From assembly GCF_004770105.1 (NCBI RefSeq), contig NZ_RQEY01000019.1:1-64000 (forward strand): a stretch of 64,000 nucleotides of DNA, in the 5' to 3' direction. The notes below the pieces were generated by a model, which saw only the letters and a list, made by a program, of their open reading frames with translations, was not told the DNA's origin and ran no database searches. This DNA comes from Leptospira andrefontaineae. GTDB lineage: Bacteria; Spirochaetota; Leptospiria; Leptospirales; Leptospiraceae. Of this stretch, positions 9,720-17,852 are shown piece after piece. Position 1 is the stretch's first letter. The number at the start of each line of letters is the position of its first letter. A program made the translations under genes and the position numbers.

Positions 9720-9749
9720 TAAAAAAAGGTCCTTGGTTGCCCAAGGGCC
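9720..9749 (-). terminator. Hairpin with T-tract on the minus strand
   Basis: On the minus strand GGCCCTTGG-GCAA-CCAAGGACC, one wobble pair, is followed by seven T residues. It has the form of an intrinsic terminator, but no convincing minus-strand gene precedes it. It could end a transcript I cannot see, or be an isolated relic. Confidence 0.45.
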
Positions 9750-10156
9750 AAATGATTAGCACAGGTGATATGCTTAAGGAGAGATTTTAAATCTAAGAAG
9801 AAAGAATCATTAAAGAAAACGGAATATAGGTTCCAAATACAGAATAAAAATAATATTAGAGTCAAGATTCTGTTAACTTTGATTTGAAAGTTTGTTGAAT
9901 GGTTAGTTTGGATGAACAAAGTGATGTTTGAACTAAATATTACTTTAAAATGGGGTTCACTGCACCGGCGGTGCACGAATACAGAAAAAGTTCTTTGAGA
10001 ACGATTATCTAGGAAGAATAATCGGACTTAGAAGAGAAATCCTCCGAACCCTACCCTCCGTGTCTTTGTGCCTCTGCGTGAGAAAAAACAGAGAGGAGTT
10101 ACGAAAAGACGGGAGACATTGATTCACAATGCGACAGGGATCGCAGCTGAAATCCG

Positions 10157-10253
10157 GCGATGCACCATCGTTGAGAATGTAGGTTGTGAATTAGAAAACC
10201 GTAATGGTGCTTCGCTGATTGAAGCGTAGAGCGCGGTCCTGACGAAGTCAGGA
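10157..10253. repeat. Palindromic intergenic element
   Basis: GCGATGCACCAT (10157-10168) is nearly the inverse of ATGGTGCTTCGC (10204-10215). It is followed by the perfect hairpin TCCTGAC-GAA-GTCAGGA (10237-10253). The GAA triloop and GC-rich arms resemble those in the elements at 15171 and 42385. Confidence 0.5.
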
Positions 10254-10630
10254 GTCGCCCTATTTTGAAGGAGCCTATAAACTTTAGAAGCGCCACTTAT
10301 CTTGCTTTCTTTCTCAACTCTAAACAATTACCTTCTTCCTTGAAAGGGATGTTTTCCGCGCTCTCGATTACACCTCTGGCCTCTCTATGTCGTCAATCTT
10401 CCCGACTCTCGTCTAAAGAACTTTAGAATCATTCGAGAGATTTCATCTGACGTCCCTTTTTAATTTAGTCTCTTTGCTTTCGCTTTCGAATACTTAGTCC
10501 GATCCCAAAACCTTTCCTTCTAAATTTCCGAACCGCGGTCCGCGAATTTGTTTTCGAAAATCCAGGAATCAATCGAAATGGACCTCTGAGCTGATCCTCC
10601 TTTTCGATTTTCGAAATTGTAGAATCCTCC

Positions 10631-10642
10631 GGAGGCAAATTG
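10631..10642 (+). promoter_or_regulatory. Strong ribosome site deciding a TTG start
   Basis: GGAGG at 10631-10635 sits four bases before TTG at 10640-10642. The TTG gives the normal short cytoplasmic N-terminus of an RND pump (NIALLSIKRPIF, then the first membrane helix), so it is the likely start despite not being ATG. Confidence 0.75.
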
Positions 10643-13600
10643 AATATCGCGCTCCTATCTATTAAACGTCCCATATTTATCACTAGCCTTGTGATCCTGA
10701 TGTTGATCACCGGTATCTTTTCCCTTAGCAAAATGGGAGTGGATCTTTTTCCGGATGTTAACATCCCAGTAGTGACCGTAACTACGATCTATCCGGGAGC
10801 AGGTCCGGAAGAGATCGAGGAATTGATCTCTAAACCATTAGAAGAAGAACTTTCTTCCATTGCAGGTTTGAAGAAGATCACTTCTCGTAACCAGGAAGGT
10901 GTTTCCGTAGTTTTAGGTGAATTTACTCTTTCCACCGACATCAAATATGCAGAACAACAATTTCGAGATAAAACTGCGTCGGTTCGCCCCAAACTTCCAG
11001 ATGGGATCAAAGAACCTAAAGTAGTTCGTTTCGACCCGGCAGACCAACCGATCATTCGTTTGGCTGTGTTTGCAGATCTGAATCAGGCAAAAATGTATGA
11101 TTTGGCCAAAGAAACTGTTAAGGCTAAATTAGAACAAATTGCAGGTGTAGGTTCCGTTAAGTTAGTCGGTGGAACCAGAAGAGAGATCCAAATCGAATTA
11201 GATAGAAATAAATTAGTTTCTTATCAAATGCCGATGGTGGTGATCGCCAACAGATTAAAAACTGCGGGCTTAAATGTTCCAGTCGGTAAATTCGATTCCG
11301 GTGCTAAAGAGACTTCTTATAGAACATTAGGAAGATACGAAACTCTTTCCCAAATTGAAAATACGATCGTTTCCTTTGGGGGAGATGTTGGTAATTCAGT
11401 ACTTATAAAAGAATTGGGGATCGTAAGAGATGGAACAGAAGATGAAGAAACTTTAGGTTATCTCTGGGCTTCTAAAAGTGACGAGGTGGAAGAAGAAGAC
11501 GTAGGTCTTTTGACCCATCCAATCACTTGGTTTACGCAAATCCCTAAACGAGTTAAAAGACTTTTCGGTGGAAATAAAGGCGCTGCCGTAGAAAAAGAAT
11601 TAAAACCTGCATTATTCATCGACGTATATAAACAATCCGGAGCAAACACCGTATCCGTTGCGGACGAAGTTTTAAAAAGGATCGATAAGTTAAATGCGGA
11701 TATCCAACCTTTAGAAGGAAAACCTAAGATCAGATTGATCCGAGACGGTTCCAGATGGATCCGTTACAACGTTGAAGACGTTACGGAAGCCATCGTTTTA
11801 GGGATCTTACTCGCGGTAATCACCGTTTATTTCTTCTTAGGAAACTTAAGATCTACGATTATCACCGGTCTTGCATTACCTAACTCTTTATTGGGTGCAT
11901 TCATCATTATGTGGATCATGGGATTCACGATTAACGTTATGACCTTGTTGGCCTTATCCCTTGCGGTAGGACTACTCGTCGACGACGCTATCGTAGTTAG
12001 GGAAAACATCTTCCGCAAATTGGAAGAAGGCGCGACCGTGATGGAAGCCGCGGAAAAAGGAACAATGGAAGTGGCTCTTGCGGTTATTGGAACTTCCTTA
12101 ACCGTGATCGCGGTATTCTTCCCTGTTGGATTCTTATCAGGGATCGTAGGCCAATTCTTCAAACAGTTCGGATTGACTGTGGTCTTCGCCATGATCATTT
12201 CACTCTTTGACGGTCTTTTTGTGGCTCCTATGTTATCCGCATACTTTGCAGGTAAACTTACCCACGATAAAAAGAACGCTGCAGTGGAAGCGTTCGATCG
12301 TTTCCAAAACTGGTTAGAAAAAATTTATAAGATCACAATGCATTACGCATTGGCGCATCCGGGAAAGATCATACTTCTCACTTTCTTAATATTTGCTCTT
12401 TCATTCGTGAGTTGTGCTTTTGTAAAAAAAACATTCTTACCTGCGAACGATCAGGGCGAATTTATGGTAACCTTGGATCTTCCTCCAGGCACTAGCTTAC
12501 AAGGAACTAAAGAGGTAGCGGATAAAGTTTTGGCGGAACTCCAAAAATTCCCGGAAATGGATAAGATCGCTATCACTGTGGGCAAACCGGATGGTGGAGA
12601 ACCGAACACTGCGATCCTTGCAATCGCACTTGTTTCTTCCAAAAAAAGATCCAGAGACACCACCACCGTCAAAGAAGAGATCCGTACGATGTTAAAGGCT
12701 TACGATTACGCAAGACCTGCAGTTTCGGATTATTCCGCAGTGGGAGGCGGGGTACAGTATCCATTCCAGTTAGTTCTTAAAGGAAACAACCTGGAAGAAG
12801 TGGAAGCATATTCTAAAAAAGTAATAGAAAGACTAAAAGGTATCAAAGACCTCGCAGACATCGACTCCGATTATAGAAGTGGAAAACCTGAATATCAAAT
12901 TGTTTTGGATAATTCCAGAATGCAATTGGTAGGTGTTCTTCCGGGTGTTGCTGGTTCAGAATTGAGATACCAGATCGCTGGGGACCAAGTAAGTAAGTTT
13001 TACGATAAAGGAATCGAGTATGAGGTCCGCATGCGACTCAAACCAGACCAAAGGAACTTGAGAGCTGCTTATGGCCAAACAAAAGTCCCGAATATCGCTA
13101 ATAGATTGATCCCTCTGGCTGCAATCAGCACTGGTAAAGAAAACTTAGGCCCTTCTCGAATCAACCGTATTGATCGAGCAAGAGCGGTTGTGGTAAACGC
13201 AAACCTTGCACCAGGTGGTGCGATCGGAACTGCGATGGAAGAAGCGACTAAAATTATTACAAAAGAAATCCCGCCTCCGCCGGGAGTTCGTTTTAATTTC
13301 CAAGGTCAGTCAGAAGACTTAAAGGAACTATTCTTAAACATCATCGTAGCATTCGGCCTCGCGTTGATATTCATCTACTTGGTTCTTGCTTCTCTTTATG
13401 AATCTTTCATCACCCCGATCACTATCTTATTCGCAATCCCTCCTGCAATTTCCGGAGCATTCTTTGCTCTGTTCTTAACAGGAGAAATGTTGAATATATT
13501 CTCAATGATCGGACTCATCCTACTCATGGGACTTGTTGCTAAAAACTCGATCTTACTCGTGGATTATGCAATGCAGGCTGTGAGAGAAAGAGGTATAACA

Positions 13601-13996
13601 AGGGACGAGGCAATTTTCGAAGCAGGTCTTGTGAGATTACGTCCGATCTTGATGACATCTATCGCGATGATCATGGGAACTGTTCCGATCGCATTGGGAC
13701 TTGGAGAAGCAGCTAAATCCAGAACAGCAATGGGTATCGCGATCATCGGGGGTCTAATCTTATCCACGTTAGTTACATTGATTGTGGTCCCTTCCATCTT
13801 CGGCGGTATCGATAAGTTCAGAGAATGGATAGAAGGCAAATTCCGTCCTGATATGACTGCTACGATCCATAGTGAAGCCGGACATTCCGGAAGCGCTGCG
13901 ATGTCGACCAATCATAATCAATCTTCTTTGAGCGAATGGGCTCAAGAGGTGGAGTCCAAACCCAAAAAGGGGACTAGTTCGAAAAAGAAAAAGTAA
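10640..13996 (+). CDS. RND efflux transporter, inner-membrane pump subunit
   Basis: An AcrB/HAE1-type proton-driven exporter of 1,118 residues. Visible family features are the N-terminal SIKRPIF followed by helix 1, IYPGAGPEEIEELISKP in the first periplasmic loop, and the acidic pair D448-D449 in GLLVDDAIV, the proton-relay position of helix 4. A second copy of the fold has RLRPILMTSIAMIMGTVP and the GEAAKSR turn. About 45 extra residues, acidic and then amphipathic (about 277-323), interrupt the usual run between the GTEDEETLGYL segment and the PALFIDVYKQSG strand. The C-terminus is a lysine tail. No membrane-fusion or outer-membrane-factor gene lies within reach on either side, so partners must be encoded elsewhere. 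Substrate unknown. Confidence 0.95.
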   Translation: MNIALLSIKRPIFITSLVILMLITGIFSLSKMGVDLFPDVNIPVVTVTTIYPGAGPEEIEELISKPLEEELSSIAGLKKITSRNQEGVSVVLGEFTLSTDIKYAEQQFRDKTASVRPKLPDGIKEPKVVRFDPADQPIIRLAVFADLNQAKMYDLAKETVKAKLEQIAGVGSVKLVGGTRREIQIELDRNKLVSYQMPMVVIANRLKTAGLNVPVGKFDSGAKETSYRTLGRYETLSQIENTIVSFGGDVGNSVLIKELGIVRDGTEDEETLGYLWASKSDEVEEEDVGLLTHPITWFTQIPKRVKRLFGGNKGAAVEKELKPALFIDVYKQSGANTVSVADEVLKRIDKLNADIQPLEGKPKIRLIRDGSRWIRYNVEDVTEAIVLGILLAVITVYFFLGNLRSTIITGLALPNSLLGAFIIMWIMGFTINVMTLLALSLAVGLLVDDAIVVRENIFRKLEEGATVMEAAEKGTMEVALAVIGTSLTVIAVFFPVGFLSGIVGQFFKQFGLTVVFAMIISLFDGLFVAPMLSAYFAGKLTHDKKNAAVEAFDRFQNWLEKIYKITMHYALAHPGKIILLTFLIFALSFVSCAFVKKTFLPANDQGEFMVTLDLPPGTSLQGTKEVADKVLAELQKFPEMDKIAITVGKPDGGEPNTAILAIALVSSKKRSRDTTTVKEEIRTMLKAYDYARPAVSDYSAVGGGVQYPFQLVLKGNNLEEVEAYSKKVIERLKGIKDLADIDSDYRSGKPEYQIVLDNSRMQLVGVLPGVAGSELRYQIAGDQVSKFYDKGIEYEVRMRLKPDQRNLRAAYGQTKVPNIANRLIPLAAISTGKENLGPSRINRIDRARAVVVNANLAPGGAIGTAMEEATKIITKEIPPPPGVRFNFQGQSEDLKELFLNIIVAFGLALIFIYLVLASLYESFITPITILFAIPPAISGAFFALFLTGEMLNIFSMIGLILLMGLVAKNSILLVDYAMQAVRERGITRDEAIFEAGLVRLRPILMTSIAMIMGTVPIALGLGEAAKSRTAMGIAIIGGLILSTLVTLIVVPSIFGGIDKFREWIEGKFRPDMTATIHSEAGHSGSAAMSTNHNQSSLSEWAQEVESKPKKGTSSKKKK

Positions 13997-14009
13997 TAGC
14001 AAAAGTGCT

Positions 14010-14031
14010 CCCCACCCTACTCAGGGTGGGG
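14010..14031 (+). terminator. GC-rich hairpin after RND gene
   Basis: Perfect 9-bp stem CCCCACCCT-ACTC-AGGGTGGGG, 14 bases after the stop codon. No T-tract follows directly, so it may be a weak or factor-assisted terminator or an mRNA-stabilising end. Confidence 0.6.
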
Positions 14032-14139
14032 GCCTATGCTACTAATCTCAAAACTCCATTTTTTATTTCCAAGCTTCCAAAACTTAGTTCCCAATAATCG
14101 ATAAATCCTAAATAAAGACTTCACCTTCAGGAGGAGTTT

Positions 14140-15165
14140 ATGATCCAAAAAACTTCCTTACATACATATATTGGAATTACTCTTATAGCAAACCTTCTAT
14201 TCGGTTGTGCTCAATTACAAAAAGTTGATTTAAAAAAAGTAAAAGAAAAGATTGAGGATTTGGATAGACCCTCCTTTATTTTAGAAAAAGTTTCTATTGC
14301 GGAAATCAATCTATCCGAGATCAAACTGAGAGTGGATTCGAAAGTGAAAAATCCATATCCCATCGCTTTGCCAGCAACCAATCTTGAGATGAATATCCTG
14401 ATCGAGGGCCAACAATTCACAAAGGCAAAAACCAAAATCCCTACAGTAGGTGGGAATTCCAACAAACCGGTTCCAGTGGACCTAACATTCGCTTATAATG
14501 ATCTGGTAGCACTTTACAAAAAAGTTCCGGGAAAGATAGATTTAGTAGTCAAAGTCCAAGGAGTTGTTTCACTTCCTATCCCTGAAAAATACAGATCTAT
14601 CGCAGGTGCTGCATCTCTCGACTTTCCATTCGAAGAAGAAAGAAAGATCCCGGCGGTTCTTCCGGACATAGAGATCCGAAATTTTAAAATTATAAAACCG
14701 GACCCTTCTACCATCTTAAGCTCCGCAGGCACGGAAGACCTGGCAAAAAAAGCCACATCATTCTTAGATACATTACTTAGTCCTCAGAAAAAATCCCCAG
14801 GCTCAGCAGTCGCCGCAGGATTATCCTCACTCGACTTAAAAGTAGATACAGAATTTCAGATCGTATTAAAAAACAGAGCCACATCTAGATTACAATTTTC
14901 TGAATTTGAATTTGAGCTGACTCTCGAAAAGGAAAAATTCCTGACAGGCCAACCGGTCCGGATCGAAAACCAAGGGCAAGAATCCATCCTAAGTGTTCGC
15001 ACCTCCTTCCCACTCGGAACAGTCACACAAGGAATCGCAAACGCAGTCTCCAAAAGGTCCGCAGCATTCCGATTGAACGGAAAGGCAACCACTGAATCCC
15101 CGGAGATAGGAACAGGTCCGGTTCCATTCAAATTCGACAAATCCGGCTCTTTTAGCTGGAATTAA
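14140..15165 (+). CDS. LEA type 2 family lipoprotein
   Basis: 341 residues with an AGGAGGAG ribosome site just upstream of the ATG. The signal ends LLFGC, giving lipidation Cys23. The body has LEA2/WHy-like features: the KVKNPYPIALP strand-turn motif, typical of these immunoglobulin-like beta sandwiches, and repeated amphipathic strands. The N- and C-terminal halves may each hold one LEA2 unit. Family members in bacteria are linked to desiccation or stress, but no specific role is established here. It stands alone, followed by a palindromic element that may end transcription. Confidence 0.8.
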   Translation: MIQKTSLHTYIGITLIANLLFGCAQLQKVDLKKVKEKIEDLDRPSFILEKVSIAEINLSEIKLRVDSKVKNPYPIALPATNLEMNILIEGQQFTKAKTKIPTVGGNSNKPVPVDLTFAYNDLVALYKKVPGKIDLVVKVQGVVSLPIPEKYRSIAGAASLDFPFEEERKIPAVLPDIEIRNFKIIKPDPSTILSSAGTEDLAKKATSFLDTLLSPQKKSPGSAVAAGLSSLDLKVDTEFQIVLKNRATSRLQFSEFEFELTLEKEKFLTGQPVRIENQGQESILSVRTSFPLGTVTQGIANAVSKRSAAFRLNGKATTESPEIGTGPVPFKFDKSGSFSWN

Positions 15166-15170
15166 GGATT

Positions 15171-15256
15171 TGGGCGCATGCTCGCCATTTGGCGAGCACC
15201 CGGCTCTGCGCTCCAATCTGCTTCGCAGGATTTCCGCTGCGATCCGTTGCGCTTTA
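15171..15256. repeat. Palindromic GC-rich intergenic element
   Basis: Holds a perfect hairpin TGCTCGCC-ATTT-GGCGAGCA (15179-15198), then CTGC-TTC-GCAG (15218-15228) and a run rich in TCCGCTGCGATCC-type words. Base composition is far more GC-rich than the flanks. The form suggests a dispersed REP-like element, and it may double as a terminator for the LEA2 gene. Confidence 0.6.
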
Positions 15257-15281
15257 CTAATTCGGAATATATTAGAATTAC

Positions 15282-15695
15282 CTAATTAATAATCCTAATA
15301 TACGAATTTTTTCCGGAAGAAAATCTCATCCAATCGGTTCTAATATTGTTTTCTTCCAAGTAAGTCTGAACTTTTTTGTTAACGCAAAACTTCGCGCCGA
15401 AATCATCTGTTCCGGAAAAGTTTCCAAATTTCAAATACTTCCCGGTTTCAATTTCTGCTTCTTCTAAATCCCGAGGCAAAGTAGAAATATCTTCTTCGAG
15501 AAAACCTATAAACCCTTTGAAAATTTTTCCAAAACTTTCATACTTCGTTGCTAAACATTTTCTTTGAATATGATTCTCTAACAGAAACCTTTCCAAACGG
15601 TCTCGGATACGATTTGATTCGTAACTCAATTCACCTTCTTCACATGTAAATCCGTAACCTATAATTTTTCTTCTAAACACCAAAACAATATTCAT
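15282..15695 (-). CDS. Hypothetical protein, 137 aa
   Basis: No family recognised. A soluble, charged protein with no signal or membrane segment. It begins MNIVLVFRRKIIGYGF and contains acidic EEGELSYES and EEAEIETG stretches. It starts 12 bases after the stop of the sugar transferase-ferritin fusion gene on the same strand, so the two are probably co-transcribed. Its function may be tied to that enzyme, but nothing in the sequence says how. Confidence 0.65.
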   Translation of the reverse strand: MNIVLVFRRKIIGYGFTCEEGELSYESNRIRDRLERFLLENHIQRKCLATKYESFGKIFKGFIGFLEEDISTLPRDLEEAEIETGKYLKFGNFSGTDDFGAKFCVNKKVQTYLEENNIRTDWMRFSSGKNSYIRIIN

Positions 15696-15707
15696 AGAAA
15701 AACTTCC

Positions 15708-16973
15708 TTAGGCGAAGAAAGTTTGGAGAATTTTTCTCTCCGTGTTTCGGGAAATATCCATAAACTGAAGATAACAATCTTTCATCGGGACTTCTAATGC
15801 TTTAAAAGTTTTACGATGGTCCATCAAAACGGAAACACAAGCCACGAAAGAAAGAAATCTCCAGATGATCTTGAAAAGAAACCGGGTGCTGGGATTTTTA
15901 AGCCTGATCTTAAAAAATGTACAATGAAAGATCAGATGTTTTTCCTCATCTTCCGCGATATGTAGTAGTGCATTCTTTACGGAACCGAATGGAATTTTCT
16001 CTGCAATCTTCTTATAAAAACAGATTCCAATCACTTCTGCGACTAATAACACCATTAACTTAAGCCTGGTTCCTAAAAGCCTTCTTCCAAAATGAAAAAG
16101 TTTCTCAGTCCAGTTACTTTCGATCAGTTCTCCCCTTAATGCTCGAACGCAATCACCTAAAATACGAGCATGTCTACCTTCTTCTTTTACAAAAAGTTTC
16201 AGTGCTTCTCTATAATTTGGGTCCACTCCGTAGATATGTATATGATCTATATCTTTTGCGATCCTACCTTCTCCTGCTTCACCTAACTGAAAGATCGCAA
16301 GAGATTTAGCGACTGGAAGACGTTTTTGAGGAATAAAACCTATGACCTGCTCTTGTACAATAGGATAAGGACGATCTGCGTTCTTTCTAAAATGTTTAGC
16401 CCAATTCCCCCAAAAATATCCTCGATCCCTTTTTTGAAGACGGGTCCATAATAAATTTCTAATTCTTTTCTTCCCGAAAAGATTCATTGATAAAGTTAGA
16501 ATTACGATCTTAAGATCCAAAATAAAACTTCTTCTATCAAGATAGGAAAGATCGAAACAAAGTGAATATTTAGATCCTCTTCCGGAGTACAATTGAGAAA
16601 GTCCGGTGATCCCTGGACGAACAGACCATCTTCGATCTAATCCTTCTACTCCCCAACCCAATCGTTCGATATCTTTCTCGGTCAAAGGCCGAGGGCCTAC
16701 AATACTCATATCTCCTTTTAGTATATTCCAAATTTGAGGAAGTTCGTCGAGACCGGTGTTTCTCAAAAAAGAACCAATCCTTGTTGGAACTCCGTCTTTT
16801 AAGGTCCTGAATTTCCAGATCCGAAATATCTTCTTTCTCAAACCTGTCCTTTCCTGTAGGAAGAAAATCCGGCCGGGATCAAAGACTGAGATCAGTAAAA
16901 AGATCCCAAGTAAAATCGGGGAAAATGCAATGAGCGCAACCAAAGCCAAAGAAAATTCTAAAATTCGTTTCAT
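15708..16973 (-). CDS. Phosphoglycosyltransferase fused to a ferritin-like di-iron domain
   Basis: 421 residues. The first 170 or so form a small monotopic sugar-phosphate transferase (WcaJ/bacterial sugar transferase class): an N-terminal membrane helix (about 5-30), KFRTL at 54-58, DELPQ at 76-80, the LKGDMSIVGPRP block at 85-96 and RPGITGLSQ at 119-127. Members move a sugar phosphate to undecaprenyl phosphate to start surface-glycan synthesis. From about residue 205 the protein becomes helical with a ferritin-like ligand set: E232 or E235, E265-x-x-H268, E313 and E343-x-x-H346. This matches a four-helix di-iron carboxylate fold. I know of no standard family with this pairing. The frame is continuous through the junction and reads normally. 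What the iron domain does is unknown. Confidence 0.85.
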   Translation of the reverse strand: MKRILEFSLALVALIAFSPILLGIFLLISVFDPGRIFFLQERTGLRKKIFRIWKFRTLKDGVPTRIGSFLRNTGLDELPQIWNILKGDMSIVGPRPLTEKDIERLGWGVEGLDRRWSVRPGITGLSQLYSGRGSKYSLCFDLSYLDRRSFILDLKIVILTLSMNLFGKKRIRNLLWTRLQKRDRGYFWGNWAKHFRKNADRPYPIVQEQVIGFIPQKRLPVAKSLAIFQLGEAGEGRIAKDIDHIHIYGVDPNYREALKLFVKEEGRHARILGDCVRALRGELIESNWTEKLFHFGRRLLGTRLKLMVLLVAEVIGICFYKKIAEKIPFGSVKNALLHIAEDEEKHLIFHCTFFKIRLKNPSTRFLFKIIWRFLSFVACVSVLMDHRKTFKALEVPMKDCYLQFMDISRNTERKILQTFFA

Positions 16974-17029
16974 AATCCGAAGAATATCGAATTTTCAAAA
17001 ATAAACCCACCTTCCGAGTGCGGATGACT

Positions 17030-17045
17030 AAGCACTCAAGTGCTT
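17030..17045. promoter_or_regulatory. Palindrome upstream of response regulator
   Basis: Inverted repeat AAGCACT-CA-AGTGCTT, 40 bases before the preferred ATG of the regulator gene. It could be an autoregulatory operator. It also argues against the GTG start at 17040, which would place it inside the gene. Confidence 0.45.
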
Positions 17046-17084
17046 GACCTCCTAGTTCTTATTATCCTAAAATTTCGAGAATAC

Positions 17085-17852
17085 ATGAAAGCCGAGTCTC
17101 TCAAGATACTGGTCGCGGAAGACAATCTAAAACTAAGAAAAGCGATGATCTCCGGCTTGGAAGAATCCCGAAAAATAAAATCCGTATTCGACTGTGACTC
17201 AGGAGAAGAGGCAATCCGTTACTGTTTAGAAGGAGATGTAGACGTCCTTCTTTTAGATGTGAGACTCGCAGGTAAATTAAACGGGATAGAAACCATCATC
17301 TCAATCCGGAAGGAATTCCCACGTAAACCTGTAGTCATTTATTCTATACAAGACAGCGATGAATATTTCAGGACTTTCAGAAGTTCCGGGATCTTAAGCC
17401 ATTATGCTTACATTCGAAAATCAAATTATCTTCTTCCACAAATGGTGGTCCCACTTATTCGATTAGCTTACGATGGAAAAAGTTTTATAGATCCAGAAAT
17501 AGAATCCAGAGTCACCGAAGTCAGGGAGAAGGACGAAAATTCTCCTCTTGCAGTATTAGAACCAAACGAAAGATCCGTAGCGGAAATGTTGGCCAAAGGA
17601 TTCAGCAATGAACAGATCGCAAAACATTTCGGGTTCAAAGATAAAAGAACGATCAGCAGGATTAACGGACAAATCTATTCAGCTTGGGGATTAAACGATA
17701 CAAATTCGGATGAAAAAGTTGCACGAACAAGAGCAGCACTCATCATATTATCCAATCGTTTTTTAGAATGGGAGGAAGACGAAAAAATTTTTTATAGGAA
17801 TTCTTCAGGAGAAAGGATTCCGTGGAAGCCGAACTTTGACGATAGATCTTGA
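17085..17852 (+). CDS. Two-component response regulator, receiver plus HTH
   Basis: About 255 residues from the ATG at 17085; a longer frame from GTG at 17040 adds 15 hydrophobic residues that do not fit a receiver domain. The receiver starts KILVAEDN, with the phosphate acceptor Asp58 in LLLDVRLAG and a conserved Lys in YIRKSN. The C-terminal part (about 160-225) has LEPNERSVAEMLAKGFSNEQIAKHFG, a LuxR/NarL-like helix-turn-helix. The next gene, a histidine kinase, begins within the last 17 bases, so the two are translationally coupled and probably cognate. Target genes unknown. Confidence 0.88.
   Translation: MKAESLKILVAEDNLKLRKAMISGLEESRKIKSVFDCDSGEEAIRYCLEGDVDVLLLDVRLAGKLNGIETIISIRKEFPRKPVVIYSIQDSDEYFRTFRSSGILSHYAYIRKSNYLLPQMVVPLIRLAYDGKSFIDPEIESRVTEVREKDENSPLAVLEPNERSVAEMLAKGFSNEQIAKHFGFKDKRTISRINGQIYSAWGLNDTNSDEKVARTRAALIILSNRFLEWEEDEKIFYRNSSGERIPWKPNFDDRS

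Larger units (their letters stand above)
9640..10639. other. 1-kb gene-poor intergenic region with hairpins
   Basis: No reading frame here has a credible start, ribosome site or recognisable product. The region holds the probable terminator at 9643, a minus-strand hairpin at 9720-9749, a low-complexity CTCCGTGTCTTTGTGCCTC-type run at 10054-10087, and inverted repeats between 10157 and 10253. It looks like decayed DNA between the toxin locus and the RND pump gene. I saw no transposase remnant. Confidence 0.6.

Noticed and set aside
9710..9976. 88-codon minus-strand frame
   Set aside because: Low-complexity hydrophobic translation in AT-rich DNA, no ribosome site, and the terminator-like hairpin falls inside its end rather than after it.
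10099..10327. Two minus-strand frames of 65-67 codons
   Set aside because: They lie in the palindromic intergenic region, overlap each other and have no start signal.
13769..14002. 77-codon antisense frame at the end of the RND gene
   Set aside because: Shadow of the coding strand.
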